From Termitomyces sp. T153 (Eukaryota; Basidiomycota; Agaricomycetes; Agaricales; Lyophyllaceae): a DNA stretch of 64,000 nt. Shown here in pieces: positions 10,753 to 23,800 of the stretch; the first letter of the stretch is position 1; the number at the start of each line of letters is the position of its first letter. The translations under genes were made by a program, and so were the position numbers. The DNA lies in NCBI GenBank assembly GCA_018296165.2, contig JACKQL020000001.1, positions 806,001-870,000 on the forward strand. Direction: 5' to 3'. The notes below the pieces were generated by a model. That model saw nothing but the letters and a program-made list of their open reading frames with translations, had not been told where the DNA came from and did not search any database.

Positions 10753-13700
10753 ATGGACTACTTAAGGACTCTCGGGTCTGCTGCAGTCTCTACTCTAGTT
10801 CAAAAATCTGGCCTGAACCTGCCCTTCTCCCTCGGACCAAAAATCTCGTCTTTAGATGGCGTATGCAATTTGTACGATGGTACAAAGCGGGTACGATCTG
10901 TCCACAAGAGTCATTCCATATCTTACGTCTGTGTAGGATGATGGGAGTTCTGTGTCTATTTTTGAGTACGACTACAGTGACCAAACGAAGAAGGCCAGCA
11001 AGGAGTTCGCAACTAACGCACTTCGAAAGTTGAGATCCACTCGCCATCCAGATGTTCTGAGATTCATCGATGCTGTGGAAACGGATACAATTATTTATAT
11101 TATGACGGAACGCGTAAGACCTCTGCAAAGTGTTTTGCAATCGTGGTGCGGACGGGATGCCAAGGAAAGGGAGGATTGGATATTTTGGGGTTTACATCGG
11201 ATTTCAGTATGTCAGCCCTTAGAATAAGTTTCCTCATACTGATCACTTGCTAGGTTGCTTTGACTTTCGTGAACGATCCCTGCGCCTCCACGCACGGCAA
11301 GTTATGCATTAATTCGATTTTTATTTCTCCTTCCGGAGAATGGAAACTTGGTGGTTTTGAACTGTTCAGCAATTCAAAAGAGGAGGCTCCTATTCTATAT
11401 GTATGTAACACCACATTCGTCCTGTATCGTGCATTCTTGATATCGCGCGATAGACGTCAGGTGCCATATATCCCAACTCATCTGTTTGGGCAGCCCCGGA
11501 AGTCAAGAAAGGTGGCTGGTCTGTGCTAAAAGAGTTTGTGTTGATATATGATACCTTTCGCGTCGCGATTTGATTATTCTTTTTCTAGGTATGAGCCCGC
11601 TGTTGCAGATGCTTACGCGCTGGGTCTTCTCTTGTACGCAGTCTTCAATCCGGCTCTAGGACTTCCCGCGACAGCCCACCCTCCTCATCCCTCACCCACG
11701 GTTTCTTCCAGTGGTTCTATTCCACCGGTCGTGTTTGCCTCTTTTCAGAAACTCCTAAACCCCAACCCCAAAGGACGACAGTCTCCGAAATCATTTCTCG
11801 AGATTGGAATGATGGACAATGGTTTTTTTGCCAAGAACAAACTCGTCAAAGTCTGCCTTGGGCTAGAGAATTTTACTTTGAGAAGCGAGACAGAGAAAAA
11901 CGCATTTCTTCGGTGGGCAATTTTCTCGGATTTGTTGACGTGAACTCATATTACTGACTCAAGCGCTCTCCAAGAATCTTCGGCGTCATTCCCGCCCGAA
12001 TTTACGTCCAATCGTGTATTGCCGTCTCTCATAACAGCTTTAGAATATGGGGGCGCAACGGCAGCGATGATTTTGCCTTTGGTTTTGCAATTTGGAGTTA
12101 ACGTGTCTCCGGAGGAATACCCCTCTTTGATCCTTGCGCCACTCATAAAACTTTACGCGAGTCCGGATCGTGGAACTCGAATGGCTTTGTTGGACCATTT
12201 GCCGGAATATGCAGAGAAACTGGATAAGAAAATCGTGAGCGAGAAAATTTTTCCTCATCTTGTATGGTTATATCTCTCTCCATCGCCCTGGTCTGATGCC
12301 CTCGTAGTCTACTGGATTCTCGGACACAGTGGCCGTCATCCGCGAGGCTACGACAAAATCTATCATCCTTTTGGCTCCAAAGGTAGCTCATCGCGTACTA
12401 ATTGAGGTTGTTAATTCATCTCGCAGTCCAGTTGACTGATCGTATACTCAACAACGATCTTCTGCGCTTCCTTGCTAAAATGCAAGCTGATTCAGAACCA
12501 TCAATACGAACCAATACATGTATCCTCATTGGCCGTCTTGGCCCTACTTTAGGTTATAACACAAAGAAGAAAGTATTAGTTCCTGCCTTTTCCCGCGCCC
12601 TCAGGGATACTTTTGTTCATGCCCGTGTTGCTGGGCTGATGGCATTCATGGCCACCATTGACTGCTTTGACGTGGATGATATGGCCAATAAAGTCATCCC
12701 CAATATTGCTTTCACAATGATTGACAAGGAGAAGTACTTCTCTTTTCCCTCTAGATGACTGTCTCAATACCAAAAATCTTTACAGGTTAGTCAGGGATCA
12801 AGCCTTCAAAGCTATAGATCTCTTTGTTAAAAGGCTGGAAAATCACGCGGCCGCAATGGTAAGAACACCTTTTACTCTATTTCTAGGATGAACCTCTCCA
12901 CAGCCTGACACCTCACTGCCTGATTCCGGAAGTTCTGCTGTTCTTCACGAACAAACTACTCTTGTAACAACAGCGGCTGGGGCAGCAAGTTCTCTTGCAG
13001 GCTGGGCAATTTCTTCACTTGGAAAAAAGGTCTAGACCCATTTTTCGAGTGCCAAAAGCCATCACTGATTTTGAACAGCTCATCACTTCAGATCTACAAA
13101 CTACTATTGGAGTTGGTACCAGCACAGCACCATTGGCTGAAAGATCAATTTCAGTGCCACCGCCCCTTGAAACTATTGGAATTAATTCATCTATAGCCCT
13201 CACAAGCCCACAAACTGTATCTGCATCGTCTTCTTCAACCTCCTCACGAGTAAAAGGCATGAAACTTGGTAGCAACAACATTCCTTTGAGTGCAACAGCT
13301 GCTATTCTTGCAGGGCAATGGACGGACGATAACACCGAGTCTGTCCGGACAGAAAACCCATGGGGGAATGATGATCTGATTGACGTTAACGCTGATGAAG
13401 ATGATTGGAGTAGGTGTCCAGTACTTAATGCAACCGTTACTTACTTATGCTTTAGGTGCATTTGAAACAGCACCAGCGGTCATGGCCCCGAAAGCAATTA
13501 CTCCTTCGAAGCTGGGTTTTTATTTGAGTGGAAATCAAATATCTACTCAGCATCTGCCAGGGCGGAAGACACTTGGCAGTGTATCTTCCCCTGCATCAAC
13601 AATGAAGGAAACTTCTTGTGGCCAAAATAAGAATAACGAGATTCCGAAACATATGCCCTCACCCACGCTCCCAGCTCCCAGCTTTGCTGAGATGACAAAG

Positions 13701-13847
13701 GAAGAGAAAGCGAGTGAGATGGCTCGGCGCAAGGAGGAACGGAAACAGGTCATTTTTCAACACTTAATCAGCATCCACTTCACTGAACTTAACAATCAGA
13801 GAATTGCTCTATTGAAGGAACAGAAGAAGGGTGCAATACGAGGCTGA
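10753..13847 (+). CDS. SCYL1/Cex1-family pseudokinase with HEAT repeats
   Basis: Cytoplasmic scaffold of the SCYL1/Cex1 family, known for roles in tRNA export and COPI trafficking. The start MDYLRTLGSAAVSTLVQKSG matches the conserved N-terminus. The kinase-like domain (about residues 20-280) is degenerate: SVSIFEYDY replaces the VAIK segment, and WKLGGFELF stands where DFG would be, so it should lack activity. HEAT repeats follow (11950-12760; for example LLDHLPEYAEKL and ARVAGLMAFMAT), then a Ser/Thr-rich region and a charged end (MARRKEERKQ, RIALLKEQKKG). The first intron joins DGTKR to DDGSSVSIFEY. Several more introns of 45-60 nt are needed. The family assignment is firm; the localisation is inferred. 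Confidence 0.92.
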
Positions 13848-16176
13848 GCCCTGCTTAGTATGGTCGCCAACTGCCAAGCTTTTTTGCTTATGATCACGGA
13901 ACGTCCGCAATGCTGTGTACAATCAAACACGACGGAAGGCCGAGTGATCCGTCCTTCTTTTCAATAAAAACATGTCATTTGGGCTCCAATGAACAGAATC
14001 CCACGAGCCGATTTCTTCGATTTGTACATTGGGTGATTTGAACCCTCAATAATTGGCGGTCCCCATGAAAAAAAAGCAAAATAGTGGAATCAATAGCTTT
14101 TGACTATCTAAGTATGAATCTGTAAATCTGTAAAGAAAATTAAAAACTTCACGAGCTCCAACAAAAATAAACAAAAGTTTGACCCTATGATCTACTGCTT
14201 TTGCCTGCGATGCGTGGGCGAAGAGAGAAACAACAAACAGCACAACATCTCTGGCCTCCGGAATCAAAAGCCTGTGAAGGAAGCTACAGTGAAATACCTC
14301 GATACGTGCATTAAAGCGCGGTGATTAAACCTCTTTGCAACTACTGCGGAGTGGTGGCAATCCATCAGTTGACCTAGGTATGAAACGTGACCCAGATATG
14401 AAAGTAAAAGCCTCCTAATTAGTGCAATTTTCCTTCGATTCTTTTGTAGATTATTTTCACAGATGCCATAGATATCATAATAGATCCCCCGACTCAGATT
14501 CTCTGTATATGACGCCAAACACAACAACAAAAGCAGTAAAACTTGAATTTGCAAGGATTGTCAAACCTTACTGTTCCATCTACTTTCATCTGTGTATTGT
14601 CAGAGGAATATAAGTCCGATTTTTCCCAAAGTTGTCCTGTAAGTATATGTACATGATACCCACTGATCCAGCTTGAACATATATAATTGCATGGAAGAGG
14701 GAGAGGCAAGCTTCAAACGCCTGAGGAACGAAATTGACGTGACAGATGTTCGAACTCAGCTCGGCATCCTACCCTACAAGTTTGGCAGGGTCACAGAACT
14801 GTCACGTTTCATTTCATGTCACCGACAGTACTAATCACGTGCATCAGGTTTCAAAATGCCCTAGTGTTTCAAAATGCGATTTTTTAACAGATCGTGGCAT
14901 CACCCAAGAGTGGTCTGCAATGAGGTAAATATGTACCTGTAAAACGCAAAAGCACATTTGAAGATCCCCTGATTTAGGCACTACTTAAGTAGCGCTACCA
15001 AACTTTGTGTAAGTCATACATATGTGCAGGATAAGCTGTGTACCAAGTTTCATGACATTGTAAACACTTTCAAAGAAGATATTGCAGAAAGAGTGTAGAT
15101 ATGTGACATTCCATGTTTTGATCTTGATCAAGTTTCGAAGTCCGCAGGATCGCGACGTGTCAACGCGTTTTGTTGAATTAGCTTGGTTTGATTTAAAGTG
15201 TTGGATTACGGGTCCTGTTTTCATTCTCTCTCACCCCTCCCATGGCAAATGCAGCTGGATCACCCCTGAGGTTGAAAAGCTCATCTAGGAAGCATGTACC
15301 TAATTCACTAATGTACATGTATTTCTTGTCAATTTTAACACCTGTAAAGATGAGGATAGTCGAGAATAAGGAATTTCGAACTTGCTGCGTCGTGGGGATC
15401 ATTGAAACAGTGTCGAGGCGGAGATGTAATTGGCAGTATGAGTCAGCGTGACAATTCGTGACAAAAGTTTTGAAACACTATGGTTTTGCGGCCTGTGGAA
15501 CCAGCTTCCTTCCGACACAATCACCAGCGTAACTTCTACCAAAGTGACACTGGAGTAGGCTAGGGTACATAATATCACACCAACTGCAGAAATCCGATTG
15601 GTCACAGGTACTGTAGATGTCTTGTTATTCATAGTGTCAAAATTTTTTTGAAACACTATGGGACGCGATTAGTATAATCACACTTGTCCCAAAGATTGTC
15701 ATCCGTGACATCCATCTCAACACTTTTATCTTTCTTCATGAATGCTTCTTAACAATCTATGTTATAAACTCCTCTGATGATAATAATAGATCACTGTATA
15801 GAAATTCTGAAATGTTGTGCTGGGGAAACTGGAATTCACAGGTGTCCCAAGGAGCATCATTACACTGCTACATAATTATCTGATATCAGTCACAATTGGA
15901 GTCAAAGCCTTGAAGAGACTGATTCAGTTTACCCTAACCAGGAAACAGCGTTCAAAATGCATTCTTCATCCTGTCACAAATAACCCAGACCGCCTGTCAG
16001 TGTTACTATTTGAACTCAGTGCGCCCACAACACCATACTGTATTTTCTACATCAAAATGCCTCGTGCTTGACATCTACCCGTTCGTAAGGTTTATTTCTA
16101 TCCGTCCTCCTTGAGTTTTATTTACACAGCGCGCTTTTCCTGGAAGTCGAAGGTTGTGAATTCCAAGGAACTCTTT
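13848..16176. other. Long intergenic region with inverted-repeat remnant
   Basis: I find no gene in these 2.3 kb. Open frames are short and unrelated to any family I know. It includes the 3' flank of the SCYL1-like gene, an interval bounded by inverted copies of AGTGTTTCAAAA (listed separately) and the promoter of the channel gene. Confidence 0.6.
14864..15660. repeat. Inverted-repeat-bounded interval, possible DNA transposon remnant
   Basis: TAGTGTTTCAAAA near 14864-14877 is matched in inverted orientation by TTTTGAAACACTA near 15648-15660. A third, inverted copy lies at about 15467-15480. A related TTTCAAAATGC precedes the left copy. The arrangement suggests a small, possibly nested, terminal-inverted-repeat element without coding capacity. 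Ends and target duplication could not be fixed by eye. Confidence 0.45.
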
Positions 16177-19100
16177 ATGTCCACCATCACACCAAATCAA
16201 GCAAACGGCAACAGCAATTCCTCCAGGACGTTTCTGTCTGCCCTCGTTTTGAACGTTGTCCTCCTTGTTATCGAAGTTGGAGCATTTGTTGTTCTGAAGC
16301 AGAGATTCGATAGAATATACAGTCCACGTACGCGCCTCCCTCCTCCGAAGTACGTTCGTTTGTTGCATCTTCCGCACCCTCCCATTTAGGCATCACTTAC
16401 TAGTAAACGAGCCGTAAAATTACCCACTGGTCCTTGGAAATGGATACCTGCCGTGATCTTATCACCAACGGAAGACATAGTAGGTATTTCTTTGTATTAT
16501 GATGGATTGAGCTTGAACCTCGGAATCTCCAGATTCACAAGAATGGACTCGACGCGTAGGTCTACCTTGACCTTTGAGCGTTGCCAGTTCACTGACACAC
16601 TTCAAAGTTACATGTTTTTGAGGTTTCTCAAGATGATAATGTGGATCTTTCTTGTATTTACCGTCTTGACATTCGTTGTCATAATTCCTGTGCTCGCTGC
16701 GAACGTCAAGGATTCGCAAAGAGGCTTGGATCGGATATCTTGGAACAAGTGCGAGACTCAAAAAATCCTGAAAAATTCGTACTTAAGAATATGTCCTTTT
16801 CTAGCATCATCGACCCACATGATCAACCACGTCTCGGTGCTCATGTTGGGGTCGTCTACATCTTGACGTGTGAGTCAAAAATCCGACTTTTTTGGGGTTG
16901 TTTCGTGATGATGAAGGCTCATTACCCCAGTTTTTGTCATTTATCTGATACGGCATGAGATGTTACATTTTGTGCATGTGCGGCATCAGTTTTTGATTAG
17001 TCAATCTCACTCTCGCCTGGCTCAAGCGCGGACTGTCCTCATCACTTCAGTGCCGGACGAAATAGCGACAGAACATGACTTGCGTACTTTTGCTAGTTTT
17101 GTACCTGGTGGAGTTGACAACGTCTGGATTCTGCGCGACCATAGCACATTGAACAAGCTTTTCAGAGAACGGCAAGATATCTGTACAAAACTTGAGGCGG
17201 CAATTGCGAGCCTACTAGCTAAGGCCACGAAAATGTGGCGCAGAAGAGAAAAGACTCTTCATAGGGCTTGTCGGTCAAAATCTCAAGATTCAGAAGACGC
17301 GAACAGTGTGTTCAGAGCCCATACAGCATCTCGTGAACTTCTAAACGAGCTGGTGCCTCCGGCCCACCGACCTAGACACAGGGTCGGTGTCTTGGGGCTC
17401 TTCGGTAACAAAGTTGATACAATCAACTGGTGTAAGGTAAAGGGCTGTCTTTTGCTCGTCTTTTGATACATGACCTCAAGATGACACCCTTAGGACGAAA
17501 TCGTCCGCTTGAACAAGAGGATTGAAGAAGAGCGCGCCAACTTTGTTGGAGGGAAGTCTTTAGGAAGTGCATTCATCCGTTGTAACCTTCAGATAGGTGC
17601 GCATGTCCTCGCGCAGTGCCTTAGTTACCATGAAGTACGAAACTTTCACTGAATTTGAAAAGTCATTCACTAACGTCTATCTTACTAGCCGTTGAAGATG
17701 TACGACAAATGGATGGAGGCTAATCCGAAAGATGTTGTCTGGGAAAACCTTGATGATGGATCTCTTGAAATGCGATCCCGCTATATCATTTCGTGGCTTG
17801 CAACTATCGGACTCATCGTAGCCTGGAGTTTTCCTGCTGCCTTCATTGGAACACTCAGCAATCTTGATGACCTTTGCAGCAAGATACAGTGAGTACTATC
17901 GATCACTCCCTCTTGTGTAAGTCATGTGCTCATATTTTATGTAGGTGGCTTGGATGGGTCTGCAAAGGTATGTTACTCGATTTTTGGATGAATCCGATCA
18001 AGTTGCTCATTACGTCTGGAAGCGCCTAATCCAATTCCTGGGATTATTCAGGGCATCCTTCCTCCTGCCCTGCTAGCTGTTCTGTTTGCCTTCTTGCCAT
18101 TGATACTCCGTGGTGTGTTCAAAGTTCTCTCGGAATCTATTCATTCGATTGAGTGACAAGCAGCATTTGCCTGGTATGAATGCATACCTAGATATTCACT
18201 TATTTCCGTCAGTGTATATAAGCGATTCTTCTTGTTTCTTTTGGTGTGAGGACGTCTATGAGAGTTTTAACCCTGTTGCTCACAACTCTCATAGCCACGG
18301 TTTTCTAATTGTCACTCTGAGTTCAGGGATCACTAAAGGTAAGCAGTATCTTGCAACACTGATCCTCGGTGTTTTCATGCTATTTTTCTCTTTGATAGCC
18401 ATCGAAGGGGTGAGACTTTCAGTATTGCATGACTTCGAACCCCACATCGCTAAAAATCATCAAATAGATCATAGCGAGACCAACGGAAACGGTTCAAGAG
18501 CTAGCTCGACAGCTTCCTGGGGCCTCCATCTTCTTTTTGACTTATATAAGTAAGAACATGCTTTCGTCATTCTGACTGCATTAATGCAACTGATATACCT
18601 ATCACTAGTCACGCAGGGTCTGGCTGGTGCTGGGGGTGCTCTTGTTCAGCTTGTTCCTCTCATTCTACACTTCATAAAAAAGCAGTTCCTGGGACGTACA
18701 CCGCGACAAGCATACGAGGTAATTTATCTTCGTCTTTATCTTGTCGAGACTGATTCTTAACAGGTCACTTTTTTAATGCCCTCCGTGAGTTTCGTGTCAC
18801 CAGGGTGTGAGTTAGTTTGGTTAATGAACTTATAAAGGCCGACTTCGGGATCATACTACCTCGTTTATCTCTCCTTGTAACAATAGCTTTTGCATACAGC
18901 GTTCTCTCCCCTCTTATCAACCTTCTTGCTTTGATCAGTTGGTGCCTGTTCGTGCTGCCATCATGATTTTTCAACTGACCCCTCGATCGCAGGCTTTGGC
19001 ATGTTTTATCTGGCTTGGAAATTTTGTAAACTCAGACTTCTTGTCATGTTTTTGAATATCCGCTCACACTTCTTGGTAACAGTGTTGCTGCAAGTATTCG

Positions 19101-20156
19101 ATCAACCTGATCATCTGGAAACCGGTGGGCTTTATTTTCCAATGGCCATTTCAAACCTTTGTGAGGACTTCTCAATGGCTGCCCTTGTAATTGATGTTGA
19201 CGTTATTCCAGTTGTCGGCCTCTACATAGAACAAATTTGTCTTGCTTGCCTATTTTTCCTCAAAGTCAACAATGACAGAGCTCCTGCCATTGCGGAAGGC
19301 GTGTTAATGATCTTACTGATCGTCGTTACTATGGTGGCTCAGATTCTCATGAAACACAGCTTCAACCGTACGCAATTAGAACATTATGTTTTGTAATGGT
19401 GGTTTGAGCATATTTTCTGAGCAGCACTTATCAGCTATCTTCCAATGTCTTTGGCAACAAAAAAGATGGCGAAGAGATACGCAAAGCAAAAAGAAGAGCA
19501 CCAAGGAACCGCCGATGACGAAATTGACATGTTCAGCAGACAACGTAAGTTCATCATTAGTGTTGATGTCGCAGTCACTACTGTTATTGACATACCTGGA
19601 TGCAGAAATCAAAAGTATTCGAAAACGATTTGCGAAGGCCACTCAAAAAATTGACGCGAGACTAAGGACTGAAGTCCACGAAGTTATCCGAGGTCCCACA
19701 TCTGAGCAAATGAAAGGAGAATCAGAGAATATGAAAGCTCAACAGGACTTCATGTCCACAGAAATCGCGGACAAGGACATTTGTCTTGAGGGACTGCCGA
19801 AACTATTTCTCGCAACGTCCAGAGAGTCGCAGACATCGAGAAAATCCAAGTCATCCAAAGGATCTGAAGGGCACTCCGTCTTCGAACCTGATGCGCCTGC
19901 CACTATCTCACTCGTTGATGATTCGGACGAAGAAGAAGAAGATGACCACGCATTCAATCATCCATCGACATATGTGGAACAGCCGTGGATATGGATACCC
20001 GCTGATAAACTTGGGTTAAGTGTCATTCTGAAAGGTGATCTCATCTCGGCCGGTGTAAATGCCGATGATTTGGGAGCTTTCATGGATTGGAAGGGCACAG
20101 TTGATGTAAAGAGAAATCCACCCGATGAAGAATGGCAAGGAGGTCACGACAATTAA
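16177..20156 (+). CDS. CSC1/TMEM63-family calcium-permeable osmosensitive channel
   Basis: Multi-pass plasma or organelle membrane protein of the OSCA/TMEM63/Rsn1 family, mechanically or osmotically gated cation channels. It starts MSTITPNQANG, followed by TM1 (FLSALVLNVVLLVIEVGAFV). TM2-3 come near 16640 (WIFLVFTVLTFVVIIPVLAA) and 16850. The cytosolic PHM7-type domain runs about 17000-17700, with TVLITSVPDE and VDNVWILRD. The seven-helix RSN1 region follows (RYIISWLATIGLIVAWSFP, GILPPALLAVLFAFLPLIL, ADFGIILPRLSLLVTIAFAY, GLYIEQICLACLFFL). The C-terminal tail is acidic and ends with the conserved WIWIPADKLGLS and NPPDEEWQGG. Many very short introns break the gene, and not all boundaries were resolved. 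I see no disabling lesion. Confidence 0.93.
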
Positions 20157-20211
20157 AGTCTACCATGTGTCTGGCCGAGAGTATCTTGTCAAATAGTTTA
20201 CACGGCAATTC

Positions 20212-20697
20212 TTATCGAATAGTTGATGACGCCTGTTGCAACTCCTCAATCGGAATGCGCACTAATCGTTGGCCTTCGACTAGTGCCGAGTCGGATTCTT
20301 GATTGTCTGTCTCAATTCCTTGACAATTGCGGGTAGCGACTATGGTTCCACAAATTGAGGGGCTCAGTTTGTCTGCCACGAATCACTTACGGAATAAGCT
20401 CAGAATTCGGAACATCTTGGGCCACTGCTCGAGAACCTGACCATGAGCTGTTCGAGGTCAGGCAGGAAACTCGAACAAGCAAAAGAGCCGACCTTCTCCA
20501 GCATCAGCCATAACGTTACAGTCTTCGCTCAGTCCTTCAATCCTCTCAAGATACAGCGCGGTCGCTCTTTCCAAGGCCGAAACAGCATCATATTCCTTCT
20601 TCTTCTCCAGTAGCTTCGCTGCTGCAGCCGTGAAATTCGTCTGAGAGTTCAAGAAAGCCCCATGAGACACTCGATTAGCTGTCACTGACTGTCGCAT
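20212..20697 (-). CDS. DAD2: DASH complex subunit DAD2
   Basis: Small kinetochore protein of the fungal DASH/Dam1 ring that couples chromosomes to spindle microtubules. Three exons (20697-20493, 20447-20391, 20339-20212) give 129 residues with all phases consistent. The core helix is AAAKLLEKKKEYDAVSALER, followed by LYLERIEGLSEDCNVMADAG and, across the first intron, HGQVLEQWPKMFRILSLF. The C-terminus RLVRIPIEELQQ is a pattern I associate with basidiomycete members. The gene is head-to-head with MED12 across 177 bp, so the two probably share a promoter region. Without splicing the frame stops early, in intron 1. Confidence 0.9.
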
Positions 20698-20874
20698 GAT
20701 GGTACTTGTTGATTGCGACTAAGGAATTTGAATCAACTTTGCACTTGTTGACGCCAGGTTTGGGTAGTGAGGCGAAATGAATACGAATACTGAATGAACG
20801 AACGGCTGTCATTATCAATGTTCTAACTTGAAAAGACTTTTTCAAGCTCATAGGGTCGATGTGTAGCAACGTCA

Positions 20875-23800
20875 ATGACTGAACTACAGAGTGACGCTAA
20901 TGGGAGCATTCCCCTGATCTATGAATCCCGTCCTCCTGCATGGTTACCTAAGGTCCACAGTTGCGCTGACCTAGGTAAGATACAGTCGAGTGTACCAGTG
21001 CTTCAAACTCAAAGATTGTGTAGGTTTCTTCGGATTCTTTCCTCCGTGCGCTGGACAAGAGGAGGGCCTCCTCTCAGAAACTAATGTCAAGAACGGTTTT
21101 ACTCTTAATCAACAAGTTCTGGTAATATCATCTGTCTTCAACTTATTGCCATTATAACTGAAATTTTGACGAAGGCCGAAACGTTTAGTGCTCATACGAT
21201 TATCAATGGTGGCCTATCATCAGAGATGACGTTCTTCAAGCTCGAAGCTTTGATGAATGAGATATTTGCACGAAAAGCTGACAATATTCCCTCGATTCCG
21301 TACGCTCATTTCTCATAGATTATTTCCATCTAGATGCTTATTTATAATTTAGATCAGCATCTTTTCGCATTCCAACGAGAGTTACTCTGAATGATGCCAA
21401 GAGGCAGTCTTGGTTCGCTGACCTTGCCAATCCACACGTGCCGCTCTACAAACTTGGGAAGAGTGTCCCTCATGGCGCGAAAGGGCACGACCTTCTAGAT
21501 CTTCTTCAATCTAACAATGTTGCCATCCCGAGGGCAGTCTGGTTTCTCAGAGTTTTTGGTGCAAACGAGACGGTATGGAAGTATCATATCTGAATGCGAT
21601 TAGACAGTTGATGCCAGTTAAGGCCGGTCTGAGAAACAGACCTTCTTATAATCCATTACAATACAGTGTAGATTGGGCCAATGTTGTCACGAGTTACATG
21701 AAGAAACAATTGGCAGACATTGCTCTTCCAAGCGCTCCTCGTCCTGGATTGAATATCAAGCAAACTTTCAAAGGAGTTCTCTCTGATATTGATACTAGAG
21801 AACGCTGGGTCTCGCGTTTTGTCTATTGGTACGATTATCTTTCCTTATGAACACGTTATTGGCTCAAAGATTTGTATTAGCCTTAAATTGTTGCGCACAT
21901 TTTATTCCGAGGGCCTTGTTGATAGTCGTACCTTTCTTGTGTGGGTCGTTCAACAAATGACAACTTGTAACCTGGCACAAACAGGTTTTATTACTCGCCT
22001 GGCGGACGAATATCTTGATGGAATGCTAGGAAGTCGTCCACTGACTCGTCCATTCTTGCATGCGTGCCTATCCAAACTCTCCGAGGTAAGAGTAGTATGT
22101 CGCATGTTTCCCTCGACCTGAAGCATTGATAGCTTCGCTCGACATCCGCGCAAGCATTCCTTCGCGACACAGAAGGTTTATTGATAACCCTTGTACAGGT
22201 ATGGTCGATTTTTGAAACAGAGATGTGTCTGATATGGAGATAGCGGCTGTGTATCGCCTTTCCAGATTCTTTTATCAGCCCACGAATGTGGAAGACTCAC
22301 TCTCTCCTTCTCATAGATGTACTGAGTAGAAACATCATGGTCCAACCCGGAAATTTCCATGTCGAACGGAGCTCCCATGAAGTTTCTCAAATTCTTCTTG
22401 AGAATCTTAATGACATCAGAAAACGCAATGAAGCTATGCTTTTCTGCGGTTTCCCTATCCAAGTCTCTGCACGTTTAGGCTCTGACGTTTCTGCCATAAA
22501 GGTATTTAGAAATATTTTCTGAGACAAACCTGTCCTCATCGCCAACAAGCTACTCAACTCCATTTCAAGCTCGACAAACATGAATTCAATTCAATTTTTC
22601 TCTCGTTCAACCGACGACGAAGTACGATTCTCAGAAAAACTGGACATGATACTCACTTGGTGTGTCACACCTCTTCAGTTCGGCGACCATAGACCATTTG
22701 CTGCTGTCACTCTTATTCACAATTGGCGTATGGACGCAGCAGACCGTGCCGCTCGTAGGCATTCTTCCCCACCAGACGAGTTTCTTCAAGATCGACTCTT
22801 TGACTGGCTGGACTCCTCTAGTGTTGCGAACAAATCAGAAAATATCCGCTCTGTCTCTTTGTTATATGGAAAACTTGTGAAAAACGAACTTTTTTCCTAC
22901 GCAAGTTACATTCAGCGCTTGATTGCTCGTGGGGAAAGTGGCCTATCAATGACCGAAGTTTGTACATCTCATTTAAGTTCGATGGCGACAAACTCATGAC
23001 CAGCAATCCAGGAAAGCGAATCTCGACATCGCAAATTTCTTCAATGGATTCCTCTTTCGAAATCGACGTCGTCATTGATCAGCCAAAGAAGAGTAATCCT
23101 GTATGGAGTACGGGCTAGGGAGATGCCTGAGGATGTTAATGAACGCCAAATACGGCGTGAAATACGTGGAGTCTTATTCGATGTTTTTGGAGGTTTCGTT
23201 GTCCATTCCTCTATGTACAACCCATGAGTCATTTACTCACTCATACAGGGGATCCTCACATGCCTTTAAAATCCACGTCAGCATTGATGGGTAGTTGTGA
23301 ACTTCTGATGACGTCTACACGCTTTGAACAAGTGCGAACACTACGCCACTGGCTTTTGCCTATATTGAAAAAGTATATTGCAAGGTGAGATTTATTCTAT
23401 GGTACTTGTATCATTAATTGCGAACATCAGCTTAGTCTGGATACTGTTTCAAGTCGAACACTATTAAGGGCATACAGTATATCAGTAGAATTAATGAGCC
23501 AGACCAAATGTTATCATTGTGTCCTTGATGTGGGTCTCGCCTCCTACTGATTTTCGTCATATTAATCTATGCACAGCTGACGCTATGTTTGTTGGAGCAT
23601 TCTGCAACGGTCGACCTTCTCATTGCAATAATTGACACCTTCCATCGTTTCTCGACTATTTGGGCATGCATGAATGAAGTCCGTTCTATTGTAGCAGCGC
23701 TGGATAAAGCTCATCGGGTGTGGAAAGCCCGTGGAATTCAATCCCGACCGTTGTTGTCCTTGTTACTGGATTTTGATGATGGAAAATACTTGAGCAATGT

